Source: Prunella strophiata (Eukaryota > Chordata > Aves > Passeriformes > Prunellidae). From it: a stretch of DNA of 64,000 bases. Below, piece after piece: positions 1-13,100 of this stretch. The stretch covers positions 66,308,330 to 66,372,329 of the forward strand of contig JAZBQD010000015.1 of assembly GCA_036583965.1 (NCBI GenBank), in the 5' to 3' direction. The position numbers and the translations under genes are program-made. The notes under the pieces were generated by a model that made no database searches, had not been told where the DNA came from, and saw only the letters and a program-made list of their open reading frames with translations. Within the stretch, counting starts at the first letter, position 1; every line of letters starts with the position of its first letter.

Positions 1-586
1 AAGCTGTAATCACTTGTTAATAACAATGCAACGAGATGAGTTTGCAGTTGCATTTCTATGATGCCATGGACATTGACACTAAGTCTCTGTTTTATCATCC
101 ATTGAAAATTTCTAATAAAAATTTCATTAGAAAATTCTCATGAAAATTTCTAATTTTAGATCATGGAAACCAAGCTCTTGAAAGCCACCACAAGAAAGAG
201 ATCATTAGATCTCCTTGAATGCTGGATGCATTAGGGTATGGGAAGGGAAGGAGAACGGGAAGGCTCCTAGACTGAGGGCCAGACTGTCCCATACAGCACT
301 TTTATTTTACTTCCAGTCTGAATTTTCTGAGATCACCTGTGGTCAGGTTTCTCCCAGAAACTTTTAATTGCACATGTTTCTGTGTCCTTGTCTTCTATTC
401 AAGTACTTTTATGTGGCTGCACAGCTACTGACATAGAATATAATTCCTGTAGTACTGGTTTCTTTTACACATCCAAACCTGGTCTTATCTTCAATGTCTT
501 CACATGAAGCTCCACTTACTATTTGAATCCTTGCTTTCCATAATTCAGCATTTCTGGTTCTTACAAAATCCTTCTACTTATAATTT

Positions 587-611
587 TTGTTGTTGTTGTT
601 GTTGTTGTTGT
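587..611. repeat. TTG/TGT trinucleotide microsatellite
   Basis: About eight uninterrupted TTG units, followed by a T-rich and G/T-rich stretch to about 652. It lies in a FHOD3 intron and is likely length-polymorphic. Confidence 0.9.
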
Positions 612-1044
612 TTTTTGGTTTATTTGGTTTGTTTTGGGTTTTGGGTTTTTTTGCCCCTCAAAGTGTAGTTTGAGTTTTAGCAGTTAAATACATCAAGGTG
701 ACATTTTTAAATACAGCTATATACGTCAGTCTAAGAAAACTCAAATGAGCAATCTAGCAATCTACCACAACTATGCATTCGTAAGCAGCCTCCATTTACT
801 ATGAGATCATCCAGCAGCAAAGATGCCTTGGAGTGACTGTTCTCCCCTCAAAATACTGAAGAAACTCTCCAAACTTACAGCCTAGGTTCCCTGACTAGAT
901 GAAAAACACATGCATCCATTTGGGCCACAATAGGGGAAATCAGCTTTCTAATCACATAGCACACCTTTTCCAAACCCCTCTCCAAACCCTATCTTTGCCA
1001 GTTATCTTTTAAGTGCAAAGAACAGAACATAAACCTCTCATTAC

Positions 1045-1175
1045 CTATTTAACTCCAAAATGCCAGATAGCTTAAAATTGTTTTCAGCCAACTGACCCCT
1101 TAAGGTATGACTTTCTCCTGGTTTATTCCATAAATACTGCATGATATCCAGAGATACCAATGATGCTGCATTCAG
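1045..1175 (-). other. Exon-like block, candidate poison exon in FHOD3 intron
   Basis: On the minus strand a long pyrimidine tract ending TTTCCGTTGTGGTGCAG precedes a 131-nt block that ends AATAG|GTAATGAG, an acceptable donor. One frame is open throughout, giving LNAASLVSLDIMQYLWNK at its start and LSGILELN at its end. It resembles no part of FHOD3 that I know. It is also out of phase: joined to the preceding FHOD3 exon, which leaves one base, it is read in another frame and hits TAA after about 18 codons. If spliced in, it would truncate FHOD3. It may equally be a chance pseudo-exon, which are common in long introns. Confidence 0.3.
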
Positions 1176-1770
1176 CTGCACCACAACGGAAAGAAAAGGA
1201 ATAAGAAAATAAGAAAATACATTTCCCAACATGGTGATGGAGCAGGCTGGGTGCTGCCCCTCTCTGTTTCCCCAGTGCTTTTCAGCTGTCTAAGCAGCAT
1301 GGAGAAAACCCATGGAGAAAACCCTCTATGCTGCTTGGGAGGTCACCAGCCTCCCATCACTGCAAGAAAGGAGAGAAACCCAGCTCACAGAACAACTCCT
1401 GCTGCGTCCAACCTGCTCCCAGCAGCTCTTTTGTAAAAGATGACCACACTCCAAGGAGTTATTTTGTTCTGTGCCCTCTGACACAGTTATCCAGTAAAGA
1501 GTTTAGAATGGCTTTTCTTTCTTAGAATTAGAGATCTGCAGTGTAATCTACAAGAAAAGGTGAACAACGCGGAGAATATCACAATTCCAAATATTCTAAT
1601 TCATTCTGCTCAGTGGTGAGTATTAATCTTCCCTTAGCTTTCTTGCACAACATAAAAGAATCAGAACCAAACTTAGAAGCAAGTTCAAACACACTTTACA
1701 CAGCAAGTTGCTGCAGACCTGTGAGAGCTTCTAAGCAATAAAAAAAAAATTTTGGATATATTTGCTTTAC

Positions 1771-1876
1771 CTCTCAGGATGTAGTTCTGATAATTCTGGT
1801 CGGCTTCTGCTCCCACTTTGATTAAGCAAGTCAGACCTTCAGCAACAACAAACTCATGAACCAAGTCCTTGTCATC
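1771..1876 (-). CDS. FHOD3: FHOD3 internal coding exon (FH3 region)
   Basis: This 106-nt minus-strand exon encodes 35 codons plus one trailing base. It begins [15 protein letters not shown] and ends [15 protein letters not shown], a signature of the FHOD-type FH3 (diaphanous-inhibitory-like) region that holds the formin in its autoinhibited state. The acceptor is TTCTTCTGTGACAG|GAT and the donor GAG|GTAAAGC. It enters in phase 0, matching the exon at 16890-16957, and leaves in phase 1. In other vertebrates the next exon completes an alanine codon and continues LGQ. I searched 1-1770 on the minus strand for that exon and did not see it, so it should lie beyond the left edge. The sequence ([19 protein letters not shown]) fits FHOD3 better than FHOD1, whose remembered equivalent differs at several positions. 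No disruption was seen. Confidence 0.95.
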
Positions 1877-4800
1877 CTGTCACAGAAGAAAGGAAAAGCT
1901 GAATTAGATTTTTGAAAGACAAAGAAACAGACTATATCATAATGTAAAAAAAAATGCATGCCTGCAACACTGATTTTATGTTTCACATGTTATAAGCAAG
2001 TTGATATGAAATTTGTTATAGAAAGGACCAAAAGCAGAATTTTGAATTTTAAAACCAGAATGAAATACATCAATGCAGAGCAGGAAAAAAACATGCTTTA
2101 ACCTTTCAGTTAAAATTAAAATTACAATTAAAAATTTGCAAAATATGACTGTTTATTTTTTTTCATTGAAGACTTGCAGACATTCAACACAATCTCATCA
2201 TATCACATAAACAAATATCCTTAAAGCCCTAAAGTGTCAGGATCAACAAGAGAACACCATCTCTAATCCTTAGCATAATTCCAGCTTCACTATTTTAGCT
2301 GTGTACAGCAAAACTTTAAAACTGATTTTACTGTAACGTAATAAAGGTAATAAGGTTATATTTATTACCTTAACATAATGTTAATTCATAATATTTAGAA
2401 TGGAAAAGTTAAGTGTTAAAGATAAGAGCACTAGTAGACAATACACCCACACTGTGATGGAAAAGAGCAAATATACAAGAGAAAATTTCACAGGAGTTTA
2501 TGCTTGCTAAGGTGGCTCACAATTTTTTTATCATCATTTCTTTCCTCTCTGGTAGCAGAATGATCCCATAACACAGGTGGAAATGACACCAGGGAGTGGA
2601 GGGGTTTCCTGGGCCTTTCATGCATAACTGCTGTGCCAAGGGACTATAGAGCACCACATCTAAAGCTTGTCTGCTCTTACAGAAAGCTCATGCAGACAAG
2701 TAAGAAGCTACTAAGAGCTGGATTAAACAGCCCTTAATGAATTAGCCATGCAAATTAGGCACAAGACCAATTAAAGATATTAATGGGAGAGAATTACTCT
2801 GCAGACAATCCCAGTTGCCGATTGCCTTCTTTTAAATGATCTCAATTTATGCTTTCATTCACAACAGTGTAACAGACATAAATTCCAGCTTTCCAATAAT
2901 GCAGCTCAAAGAACCCAAGATTCATACAGTAAATTTGTTGAGAGTGATTTTTGAATTCATTGCAAACTGCCAAGAGAAATCAAATAATCAAGCTCTTTTT
3001 AGTGAGACGTTTCACTTACTGCAAGTTTCTTTCATCTGGAGGGTTTATTTATTTATTATTAATTTCCTTCTTTCACCTGAGAAAATTTACATAATTCCTA
3101 CAGTCTGACCAAAGGGGATATTAATAACTGGAAGGTGATCTATCAGTTTGTGAGAAGTTTAGAAATTATGAGAAAAAAAAATCCATTTCATGTTTTAGCT
3201 GGTCAAATTTGTTAAAACAATTTGAAAAATATTATACAGTCATGTACAGATACACAAATTTATCACATGATAAAGGTGATTTATCCTTTAAATAAAGTAT
3301 AAAAGTATACAAAGTGGAAGCATCCAATCATACCCCACATCTTCGTGAAAGGATATCATAAAAGCCCAAAATACATAAAATAAAATTCACCCCTGCATAT
3401 GCACACTTGAGCTGAAAATTCTTCTTATTTCTTAGTCTTAATGTTTTATCTTTTAGGAGTGCTATTTTGTTTTTTTTTCAGTAGCTAGATAGAAGCCTTA
3501 ATAGTGTTTTCTGGAAAGCTAAGAAGTTCACAAACTCACATGTCAGACCAGGACACTACAGATGCAAGCCCACAATTTTATGAAGACAAATTTCCTCTAT
3601 TCATTTTCACCACCAGGTGAGTGCTCCCATGTATCCCTTTGTTATATGATGTTTTTAACTCAAAGATACCTGAATAATTTCTTCTTCTTTAAGTATTTTG
3701 AATCCTGTTTCTCTTAAAACTCAAGACAGGAAACGTATCCATGCAATCTCCTGACTAACCTTAATGTAAAGTATATAAAGTTTCAGATAAACTATGGCTA
3801 TGTGTCACAGTAACAAGTTGTCTCATTTAAGAGAAACATATATAACATATCTAATTACTGAGTGAAATAATAATTTTTTTTTTCAGGATGGCAATGTTAT
3901 CCTAGTTAAAAAACATTTCTTTGTTCTTAAAATGTCTTTTTTGATACTTGAGCGTATATTTTGATTTTGCATCTAGTGTGTTTGCATAGTCCTGGAATTA
4001 AAGAAAAAAGGAATCTATACCAGATTGGCACATAGTGAAATAAAGAACATTGGAAAAACAGGAAAAAGTAGGAATAACTGTGGTCTGCAAATTCTGACTT
4101 TTATTAATAGGTCTAAAATGCCTGTTTGGGAAAAATAAATGACATTTGGATGAAAAAAAAAAAAAAAAAAAAAAAGGTCCATATAGCAGAGAAGTTAACA
4201 GCAGTTCAGTCTTAGAGTCTTCCAGACTGAACTCAAAAAACAAAATAAAATTTTTAATAGCATTTAGCCATTAAGGGCTGCTGACATTCAGTGAAAAATC
4301 AACACTGAAACACCCGCTGTAACTTTAGGATGTTTTCCCATAATCTTAAGCAGAAATTTAGTGAATACATATTAGTGCATAACCTGGGGAAAAATCAGAA
4401 ATTAGCATTTGACTGTCAAAATAAATCAAGGTAAAAATCTGGTTTTATGTTGATGATATTTATTTATTTGCCTAATTATTTATTTAGTAATTTATTTTTT
4501 AATATGGACCTTTCCAAAGCAAATTTTGAGGTCTGTCTTCTGGAACTTTTTCAAAGAAACCAAGTCATAGAGTCACCCTAAACTGAAAGGAGATATATTG
4601 CAGGGGAACAGCAGAGGAAATAGAGAGGATGAGGAACTCCAACCAGACTGCTTTTGGAAAGCACTGAATAAACAAATCAAACCTGAATTTAAAAAAGGCT
4701 TTTAAGGTACTTCGCCTTTCCCAAATAAAAGGGAAAAAGAAGATGTAATGAAGTAGAGTACAAACACATCATGCCTTAGACATAAATCTCAACTCAGTAC

Positions 4801-7800
4801 ATTATCTATCCCATCATGTATATATGATGAGAGGAAAGAAGCAAACATCTGGAATGTGCAGTGAAAGATGAAAGGCATGCAAGCCCATACGTTCTACATT
4901 GAAAAGAGAATGTTTACATCAATTTTAGTCTAGGATAATCTTTTCAGACCCATTAACTCACTGACTTGCCAAGTTAGGTGACCTCAAGAGTAAAGGCTAC
5001 CCTCTAGCAGTGGTTAAGAGGTTCAGGTTACCAGGAAGAGAGCATTCATTGTTCAGAATATATGGCATGAGCGTGACAATGATACCTACAAGTACATGGC
5101 ACACGTGTGTGATAGCAGCTAGAAGGAGGCAGGGAAATGTTGCCATTTGCTGTGGAAAGTGGACTCCTCTGCTAATATTGCAAAGATTTATGAGCCCTTA
5201 ATCAGCAGGCATTAAGGCACTGATGAGAAAAGCAGCAAAACAGGCAAAGCTCTCTAAGCTTACTGCTAAGCTCCTGCAACCATGAAGATTGTGCAGTGAC
5301 ACAAAGGCTGGCTACTTAAAGTCCTTATGAAAAGGTACCATTGGCCTCATCAGATAAACATATTTTGCTCATTTATTCACTGACTTCAATTAGATCATGT
5401 CTCTTCCTTGTTTAGGCTTCTCAAAGATAATGTATGTCGCAAAGATAATGTGCAAGAGATGTCTATTTTCATCCAATGTATAACAGAAAAGACACTAAAT
5501 ATACTCAAAGTGGTGACTTTAAAACTTGCTTATGTGGTTGGCAAAATGCACAAACCATACTTTTTCACCTCCATAACTCAGCCTAGCAACTAAACAGACC
5601 CCACAAACCCTGTGACCAAGCAGTCTGTACCACAGGCTCCTGTGCCACTGGCAGACATAGTGAGGGACATTGTATTCTTTCCCACACGCTTTGTACCATT
5701 TGATATATTTTATAATGCAATTTTGCAGGTTCTTACCTGAAGATGGAGACTGAAGATGTTTTTCTAAGGAATGGCACTTTGCAAGAACATGTTTTATCTG
5801 ATGTGCAGCTTCCATGTGCAAAGATAAATTGTTTATGTACTGTTTAAGATATATTTTTCTGAAGCCTGCTATTTCTGTGGGCCATATGGTCGAAAGCTTT
5901 TACCCAAAGAATCATTATTTTTATGCCACAAGAAAGTTGCTTCATTTCCTAATAAGAGTTGAGGTTTTGGAACATTGTTTCTCGAGGGGATTTTTTTTTT
6001 TTTTTAATCGAACAAGCACTGTTGAAAACTTCATTCCAAGTATTTGGGGAAACTGGATTAATAAGTGAATATTCACACTTGGATATGCACATATGTATTT
6101 CTTTCTTACGTGGCTAACAGCTGTGCAGAATACTGTCTTTCCAAGGAATCATAAAACAAAACAAGTTGGTTGTCTATAAGATTTTCACCAAGAATCTCAT
6201 TTTTATGCTTTGAGTTTCCCCCCCCGCCCCTTCCTTTAATAAGCTAACCCATTGTTTCTGTGTACTTAAGCATTCCCATATTTAATTCTATCTTGTACAA
6301 TTCTCTCCTGTTTCTGTAACAGAGTTAAAGACTGCACATTTTATAATGTTCATTTCTTTAAATAAGGAAAACCATGAGTTTCCCATGGTTTCCAGGTTCC
6401 CCAGCCTGTGCTCTCCACATGACACATTATTGAGCGAGCCAGCAATCACATTCCGTACTGACCAGACCTTCCAAAATGCAGAAGTTGCTGCAATCCAGCC
6501 CAAAAGTGAGAGCAGCACAGGCAGACAGAGGACCAGCCACAGACAAGAGAATCTCCTCTCTAAGCTTTGCCTGTGGGTTTACAAGAGGGGATTGCATTCA
6601 AACCAGCTCCAGTGGTTGATTCATTTCACTGTCTGCTAGAGGAAGAGCTTCCCTCTCTTCTCTGTCACTCTACAACATCCCTATTAAGAGAGATTTAAAC
6701 TCTGATTATCACATCAGTTCTGGTTTTGTATGTAGACCAAAAATAGTGGCTTCACAAAGATACTCTGCATTCACATTTCAACACTGTGATAATTCACCTA
6801 GGCAAAAGGTAAAATGAATATTACCAATTCACTGGGCACCATGCATATAAGGAGAAACATATACCAACTTAAAGAGGAGGAGCAACCTCCTCTGCTGCCT
6901 GAAATCTTTTGGGACAAGATGCTGGCAGCATATCAGTACAGAATCCTATGAGTAGAAAGGGCACAGTTCATTCAGACACTACCTGGCCTGGCTCCTGAAG
7001 TAAATATCCCTACTTTTCAAGAGGGAGATCTAGTGAAATTCTGACTCTTTGCTATGTTCATCTATGAAATAGTATCATGGCAGAGCACACTGTCCCCAGT
7101 CCACATTAATATGTCAGAGCAAGGTCTCCTTGGAAAGCTCTCTTCCTCAGATTCCCCTGCCAAGAGTTCACACTGCACAGCAAGGAAACAGAACTGAAAC
7201 AGAAACCCCAAATGATTATGCTCAATGTGAAAAAATAAAAAACCAAAGAAAAATACATTGATCAATGAAATGCCCGTGCATTTTAGCCCTCTGAAAAACA
7301 TAAAAGATGGCTGCACTCTTTAGAAGTTAAAGTACATTTTTCAAACAGCACCCACCCCCTTCCCCCCTTTTTTATTTTTAATCTCCTGCAAAGTCAAGAT
7401 AGGATCACAAAGTTCAGCTGGTTTTAGGAGGATTAAGGTTTAGGGATTAAGCTTCATTCATTTGGGGATGTAAATTAGCAGCAGAGGGACAGCAGCTGAC
7501 TGGTGAGGAAAGGGAGGAAGGAGGAGGCAGGTCAAAGAGCAAACCATGCACGACTGCAGGCTTTCGCTGGCATAAATCTCAAATGACAATGTATCTGGCA
7601 CTCCACCACAAGAAAGTAAAATAAAGGAATATTGCCCAATATACTTCAAAATCTTTCTCTGTTACTGAGTGCATAAAGGCAGAATGATAAAATCCAGGTT
7701 TCTATTAGCAATAGCATCAACAATAAGTAGGTCCTTGTTCCACCCTTCCTATACTTAATAGTACAAGGAGAATATAAACAGATCTTTTTTTCCTAAGCAT

Positions 7801-9549
7801 TCCTCTGGATCTGGCAGACCCTCACATACACAAAAAAAATTCCCAAACAAACCCCATAGTTTGCTCCTAATTTGACTGCCCTGGGCAGCAGTAGCCATGT
7901 GCCAGCACAGACCAGAATACACTTCCATGACCTGACAGCCTTCATATCCACAAGCTCCCTGTACAATTTCAAATGCTCATACAATTCCCCATCCCAGCAG
8001 CAATGGAAAATTAACACGCAATTCCTCTCAGCTGCCCTTTCAGCTGCCTACCTCTGCAACCTCAGTGACTACAATAGAAATGTATCACAACTAAGTCTCC
8101 ACAATAATGTTTTTTAACTATTGCTACCTGCCTTCAGTATGCATCACATCTGCTGAAGTTACCAGAAAGATAATTACTCCCATTGACAAGACTAAAATGA
8201 TGTAGTAATAAAAGTTATGTCGTGCTCTATTAGAAACAGAAATCCCAAAGCAGATCCATGGTCCAGCTTTTTTATTGGCTAAGCGACAGGTTGCATTTTG
8301 CACATCAAGATTGGCTTGCAATGTTTGCCATTAGAGAAACTCACTCTGGCTTGAAAACTGAGTAAACATAGTCAGGAAGTGATTGAAGGAACACAGATTG
8401 CCAAGATATAATTTATAGTTGCTTTCCCACACTTCAAATTATAGTTCTGTCCTTTGGAGTCCAAAATTATTGATATAATTAAAATACTAGATTGCCAATC
8501 CAGAAGTGCCTGATATTATCTAATTCAATTGTCACTGTTTATTTCAGTCCATTTTAAAAACCAAGTCATCTATTGCAAACAAATCTAGAAAGAAATCATT
8601 CCAAAAACATACACACACATCCATCCAACATCTACACACATCCATCCATAAACTGAAGTTCTATGAATCTCTCAAGACTGTGTTCCCATTTCAACCTCAA
8701 TTATTTATGAAGCTACAAAACAAATTGTATACAAAAAGTACGGAGCAGATGATCCAGTGGTTAAGTAGGCAAGTCTTTCACTAAACATGAAACCTCAGCT
8801 CTACTTTGTGTCAGGGCACTACCCTTAGAAGATGAACAGATCTGAGAGTTCTCTGCTGTGACAAAGAGTCCATTTCTCTCAGACATGTATTTCCACTCTG
8901 TGATACTTGTTAACCCAGAAACTACCCCAAGATAGGTGCTTGGCAGGTTCACTTGCTGTCTTTCTTCCGTCAAATTCCCACCAGCACACCTAGAAGAACA
9001 GCTCCTTGAGAAAAAGATTGCCCTGGACTGGGATGTCCCAAAACTGCTCAGCTGCTAGAAATAAATGAGGTAGAAGCATTTTAGTGGTAAAGGGTCTGCA
9101 AGAACCAAGCAGCTGCTTTGTATCTCAATGGAAACTCCTTCCCCTTGCTCTACTTGTTGGTTGCAAATGCACTTCACCCACTTTACAGACCTCACCAGCT
9201 TTGCCAGTCTTCCATTCCTCTTCCCTGCAAGCTTTTCCCTACACTCCTCCATGCTGTGTCTCCACTCCTCATTTTCTTCTGTTCACCAGTCTTTACACCT
9301 TCCCAACTTATTTCATGTACCTCTGTGTAGAAGCATGGCCATAACATGATACAAAGACATCAGTATTTTTACATTGTTCCCTTTTTTCCTATTCTTTCAT
9401 CTGTTTACATGGAGCAACATTTTACAAGTGTATGCATGGAAATTACCATCCCCCCCTATTTTCAGTGAGGCAATATACTTAGCCAGCCTGCAATGGCTTT
9501 TGGTGATGACAACAATGAAAACTTATCCCCAGTTCTGTTGTTGGAGGGA
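1877..9549 (-). other. FHOD3: FHOD3 intron, distal part, no gene seen
   Basis: AT-rich intronic sequence with homopolymer tracts (A-run at 4153-4175, C-run near 6220-6227). A strong donor-like site (CTTCAG|GTAAGAAC on the minus strand, at 5736/5737) follows an open stretch, but no convincing acceptor pairs with it. Near 8606-8650 there is a short (CACACATCCATCCA)-type duplication. I see no conserved coding exon or RNA gene. Confidence 0.75.
4153..4175. repeat. A23 homopolymer
   Basis: Uninterrupted run of 23 A. No recognisable retroposon body lies upstream of it. Confidence 0.9.
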
Positions 9550-10165
9550 AGGGATGCCATCCAGAGGGACCTTGACGGGATGGAGAGGTAGGCCAATGCA
9601 AACCTCATGGAGTTCGACAAAGTGATCTGGGTAATGGAAATTGCAGACACATTTACAGGTGGAAAAGAGAAGCAATTGATAGCAGTCCCTGTGGAGAAAA
9701 CTTGGAGGAAAAAATGTGGGGGAAACTTGGGTTGCTGTGTGCACTGGCAGCCCAGAAAGCCACTTGTATCCTGGGCTGCATCCAAAGCAGTGTGAACCAG
9801 CAGGGTGTGGGAGGGGATTCCGCCCCTCTGCTCTGCACTGGTGAGACCCCATCTGGACTGCTGTGTTCTGGTGTCCCCAACATAAGAAGAACATGGAACT
9901 GTTGGAATAAGTGCAGAGGAGAGCCATGAAGTGGATTAGAGGACTAGGAGCACCATTCCTACAGAACCAGACCAAGAGACTTGGGGTTGGTCAGCCTGGA
10001 GAAGAGAAGGTTCCATGGAGACCTCATAGCAACCTCCCAGTATCTGAAGAGAGCCTACAGGGAAGTCAGAGAGGGATTCTTCATCAAGAACTGTAGTGAC
10101 AGGACAAAGAGTAATGGGTACAAACTGAAAGAGGGGAAATTTAGGTTAGATCAAGGAGAAAAATC
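9550..10165 (+). mobile_element. CR1 LINE fragment, 5' and 3' truncated
   Basis: The plus strand matches the CR1 reverse-transcriptase C-terminal region and the start of its 3' section. It begins near GATGCCATCCAGAGGGACCT, passes a stretch corresponding to CAGCCCAGAAAGCC then TCCTGGGCTGCATCCAAA, then GGTGAGACCCCATCTGGACT, CCAACATAAGAAGAACATGG and CAGCCTGGAGAAGAGAAGG, and fades after a segment corresponding to the CR1 AGGACAAAGAGTAATGGG motif. The usual 3' terminal part is missing. Frames within it are broken, so it is a dead copy. The 150-codon minus-strand frame at 9523-9975 is an antisense artefact of this repeat. It lies antisense to FHOD3 inside the 15-kb intron. Confidence 0.9.
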
Positions 10166-13100
10166 AGCCTACAGTCTTTCATGTTTACATTTTTCTAATA
10201 TATAACAAGTCAGTAAAACACTTGTATTGGCACCTAACACATAGGGAAGGAAATAGAGATTTGTACAACTAAGACAAAAACAAAGATTCTTTCAGTGGAT
10301 GTAACTGAAAACCCCAAAAAATTACTGTTGTCGTAAGTTAATTAAAGACATTATTTAGAGAGGAAAGGGTCCTTAGCTTGCACAACCAAGTTGCTCCCAT
10401 GTCACACTTACGTTCTTTAAGTTTGCTTTCTTCAATTACAAAGATTGAATTATTGTGATCCTGCCTCATCTTCACCACTATCTTCTTCAAAAACATCCTA
10501 TTTCCCCTTTACTCTGAACATGGTTTTTCCTTCTTCTGTGACTTTAACTTCACTACTTTTACATAACCTGCCTGATTCCTGCATCTGATGAGGGAGCTGC
10601 AGGTAGAAAGCCATCTTACTGTGATGATGTTTACTTCTTGTGCTCCCACTGAACTTTGTAGCTGAGATGAATGCCACGTTCACCTGAGAAAAATCCCAGA
10701 GTTATCATGAAGTTCTACCACTGAAAATGTTGGGCTGCCTTTTGGGGCTGTGCAAAACAATAAACTGAGAGGGAACTGAACTGTCCTACAATTCTTAAAA
10801 TGAGCTGAAAGAAAGAACACAGAAAAGAAAATGTGTTCCTATTTAACATGTTGAACAATTTGTAACCTGCTTTCATTTTATTTATTATTTCATTTTATTC
10901 AGTTAATAAGGCCCAGATAATTAGAAGATTTTTTTTTCCCTGTGAGTGCAAGAAGCAAGCAAGCAAAAAAAGTCACACTTCAGTCTCACATTAAGCTATT
11001 CAATTATTAGGCAGAGAATCTTTGGTTGCCTCCCCACTATGTGCCTCCCCCTGCATTTAACAGGAAATGAACAAAACAAAGTCCTGCTGTACCTATCTCT
11101 GTTTACCACAGTCTATCTCCCTTTATACACTCAACCACCAGATAAAAACAGCAGTGAAACTAAAAATATTTTATGCCATTGACTTGATGGAGACAGAATT
11201 TCATTTTTTGCACCTTTCATAGATAGCAGATACAGCAACATACAGTGTGTTTTTCCTCCCAGTTAATAGCAGAATTAAAAAATTCCTAGAAAAGTCACCT
11301 CGAGCAGACTCTACCAGGTATATGCTTCATGGCAGATAAGCAACAGATCAAGCAACATCCAGGCATTGTATTACATACCTGAGGAAGCTAAAGTAGACAG
11401 AGGCATCATACTAAACAACATTTCCTATTACAATTCACACATTCATAGTGATTAGAGAAGGAATACTGGTGGCTTCCCAAGTTTTTGGCTATCTTTATGG
11501 TGTAAGCAGTTCACATTTTTTACTCTCATTAAGCACTGATTAGATCTCGGCCTGTAACATTGTCTAGACATGAAGAAGGCACTGTACTTGCTAATGAAAC
11601 TGAGAAACTCATTTTGACATTTAATACGTCATACCTACTTTATTTATAATCTCTAAAGAGTAATGAGACATCTCCTTTGTAAAATAGGATTAAACAGATC
11701 TGTAAACTGTGACATAGAACTCTGGTGAATTTGATTTGGGAAGGAAATGAAGGTTTCTCTTTTTCATGACTTAAACAAGAACCCTTCCAAGAGGCTCTTA
11801 AAGGGGAGAGGTGGCAGGCAGCCTCCTCACAAGTGATGACAGCAGCCCCTAAATCAAGTGTCACACAGCTTCAAACCCTAAGGAGTCATCAGTCATGCTT
11901 GCAGGAGGGGAAGGAGCAGCCTCCTTCCTTGAGATCAATGAGGCAAACACAGAATACTCCTGCACTCCTAAGGATGATTGATGACTCCTTAGCAGCTGAA
12001 GTGTGTGACATTTGATTTCACTCACTGATAAGATTGTGTCTTCCTAACACCTTCTAGTTAATGTTTCCAGGGTCCCCACATAGCTGTTCTTTGTGACATT
12101 TTTTAACACAAAGCTCAATTGTTCAATGATTAATGAATTTCTCAACAACAGATGAAAATTCTGTAATAGAATTTTGTAACTGTGTCCCTTGATACTCTGA
12201 TCACAACACAAAACAGGAATCTAGGCTCCTTAAGAAAACTAATGGGAGGTCTCCTGCCCCTGCCCCATGTCAAATGACACTTGTAGGCAAACCAACCCTA
12301 AAAAGGACCTGTCTTTTTTTCCTGAAGACTTCAAAATATATACTTGAGGTCTGCTTATCATAAAACCTAATGCATTGATTGATATTAAAATTTGATTTCA
12401 AATATTTTTCAAAATTTTAATACGGCAGATTTCCACAAGGTTATTGATTTCAACAGACTTGAAATGTGCTTTATGGCTATTTTATTTTTCTTACAGCATC
12501 ATATTCTTATCCAGTTATTTCCTATTTTGAAATGATGCAATCAGCATGATTTGTGTAACTACAAGGTACAATTGCTTATACGTTCTAAAGCTTGCATTGT
12601 TTTATACTGCATCCCATTGTATCACAGGCCATGTTACATAATCTTTTATAGTGTCACTTAAATCTCACAGCATTATTTACATTTATTTTTGTGGTTTTCC
12701 TCAATTTTCTTTTTTCTTTTAAGAGTGATATTGAATTAATTTTTTTTTAAGCAGATGTATTTTTAACTCTCTTATGAAATTAAGAACATTTTTTGATCCT
12801 GATTTTTGAAGTGCCATGTTTGGCTGGATTCTGCTCAATGCCTCTGGAAGTTTTAGCACTTTGCACAAAAATCATAAGGTTTTGATAAATACAAGGACCA
12901 GGCAGTTCAGAAGTCTGTCAGAAAATCCATTCAAAAGAAGAGAAACTGTACTGGTTGTCAATCATATCTTATTCTGTAAACAAAAGTTTGTTTGTCAAAA
13001 AGCATACTGGTAAACAGAGGAAGAAAACTGCAGTACAATCCAGAAAAAGATGATGACTGTGGCTCTCTCACCCCTTCAGAATGAATGACTGGAACAGAAT

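Larger units (their letters stand above)
1..1770 (-). other. FHOD3: FHOD3 intron, 5' part only
   Basis: This is the intron after the 1771-1876 exon in transcription order; it runs off the left edge. It contains a TTG microsatellite (587-611), a short tandem duplication of a CATGGAGAAAAC unit near 1300-1325, and the exon-like block at 1045-1175. Nothing else is recognisable. Confidence 0.8.

Noticed and set aside
9523..9975. 150-codon minus-strand open frame
   Set aside because: It is the antisense of a CR1 LINE fragment.
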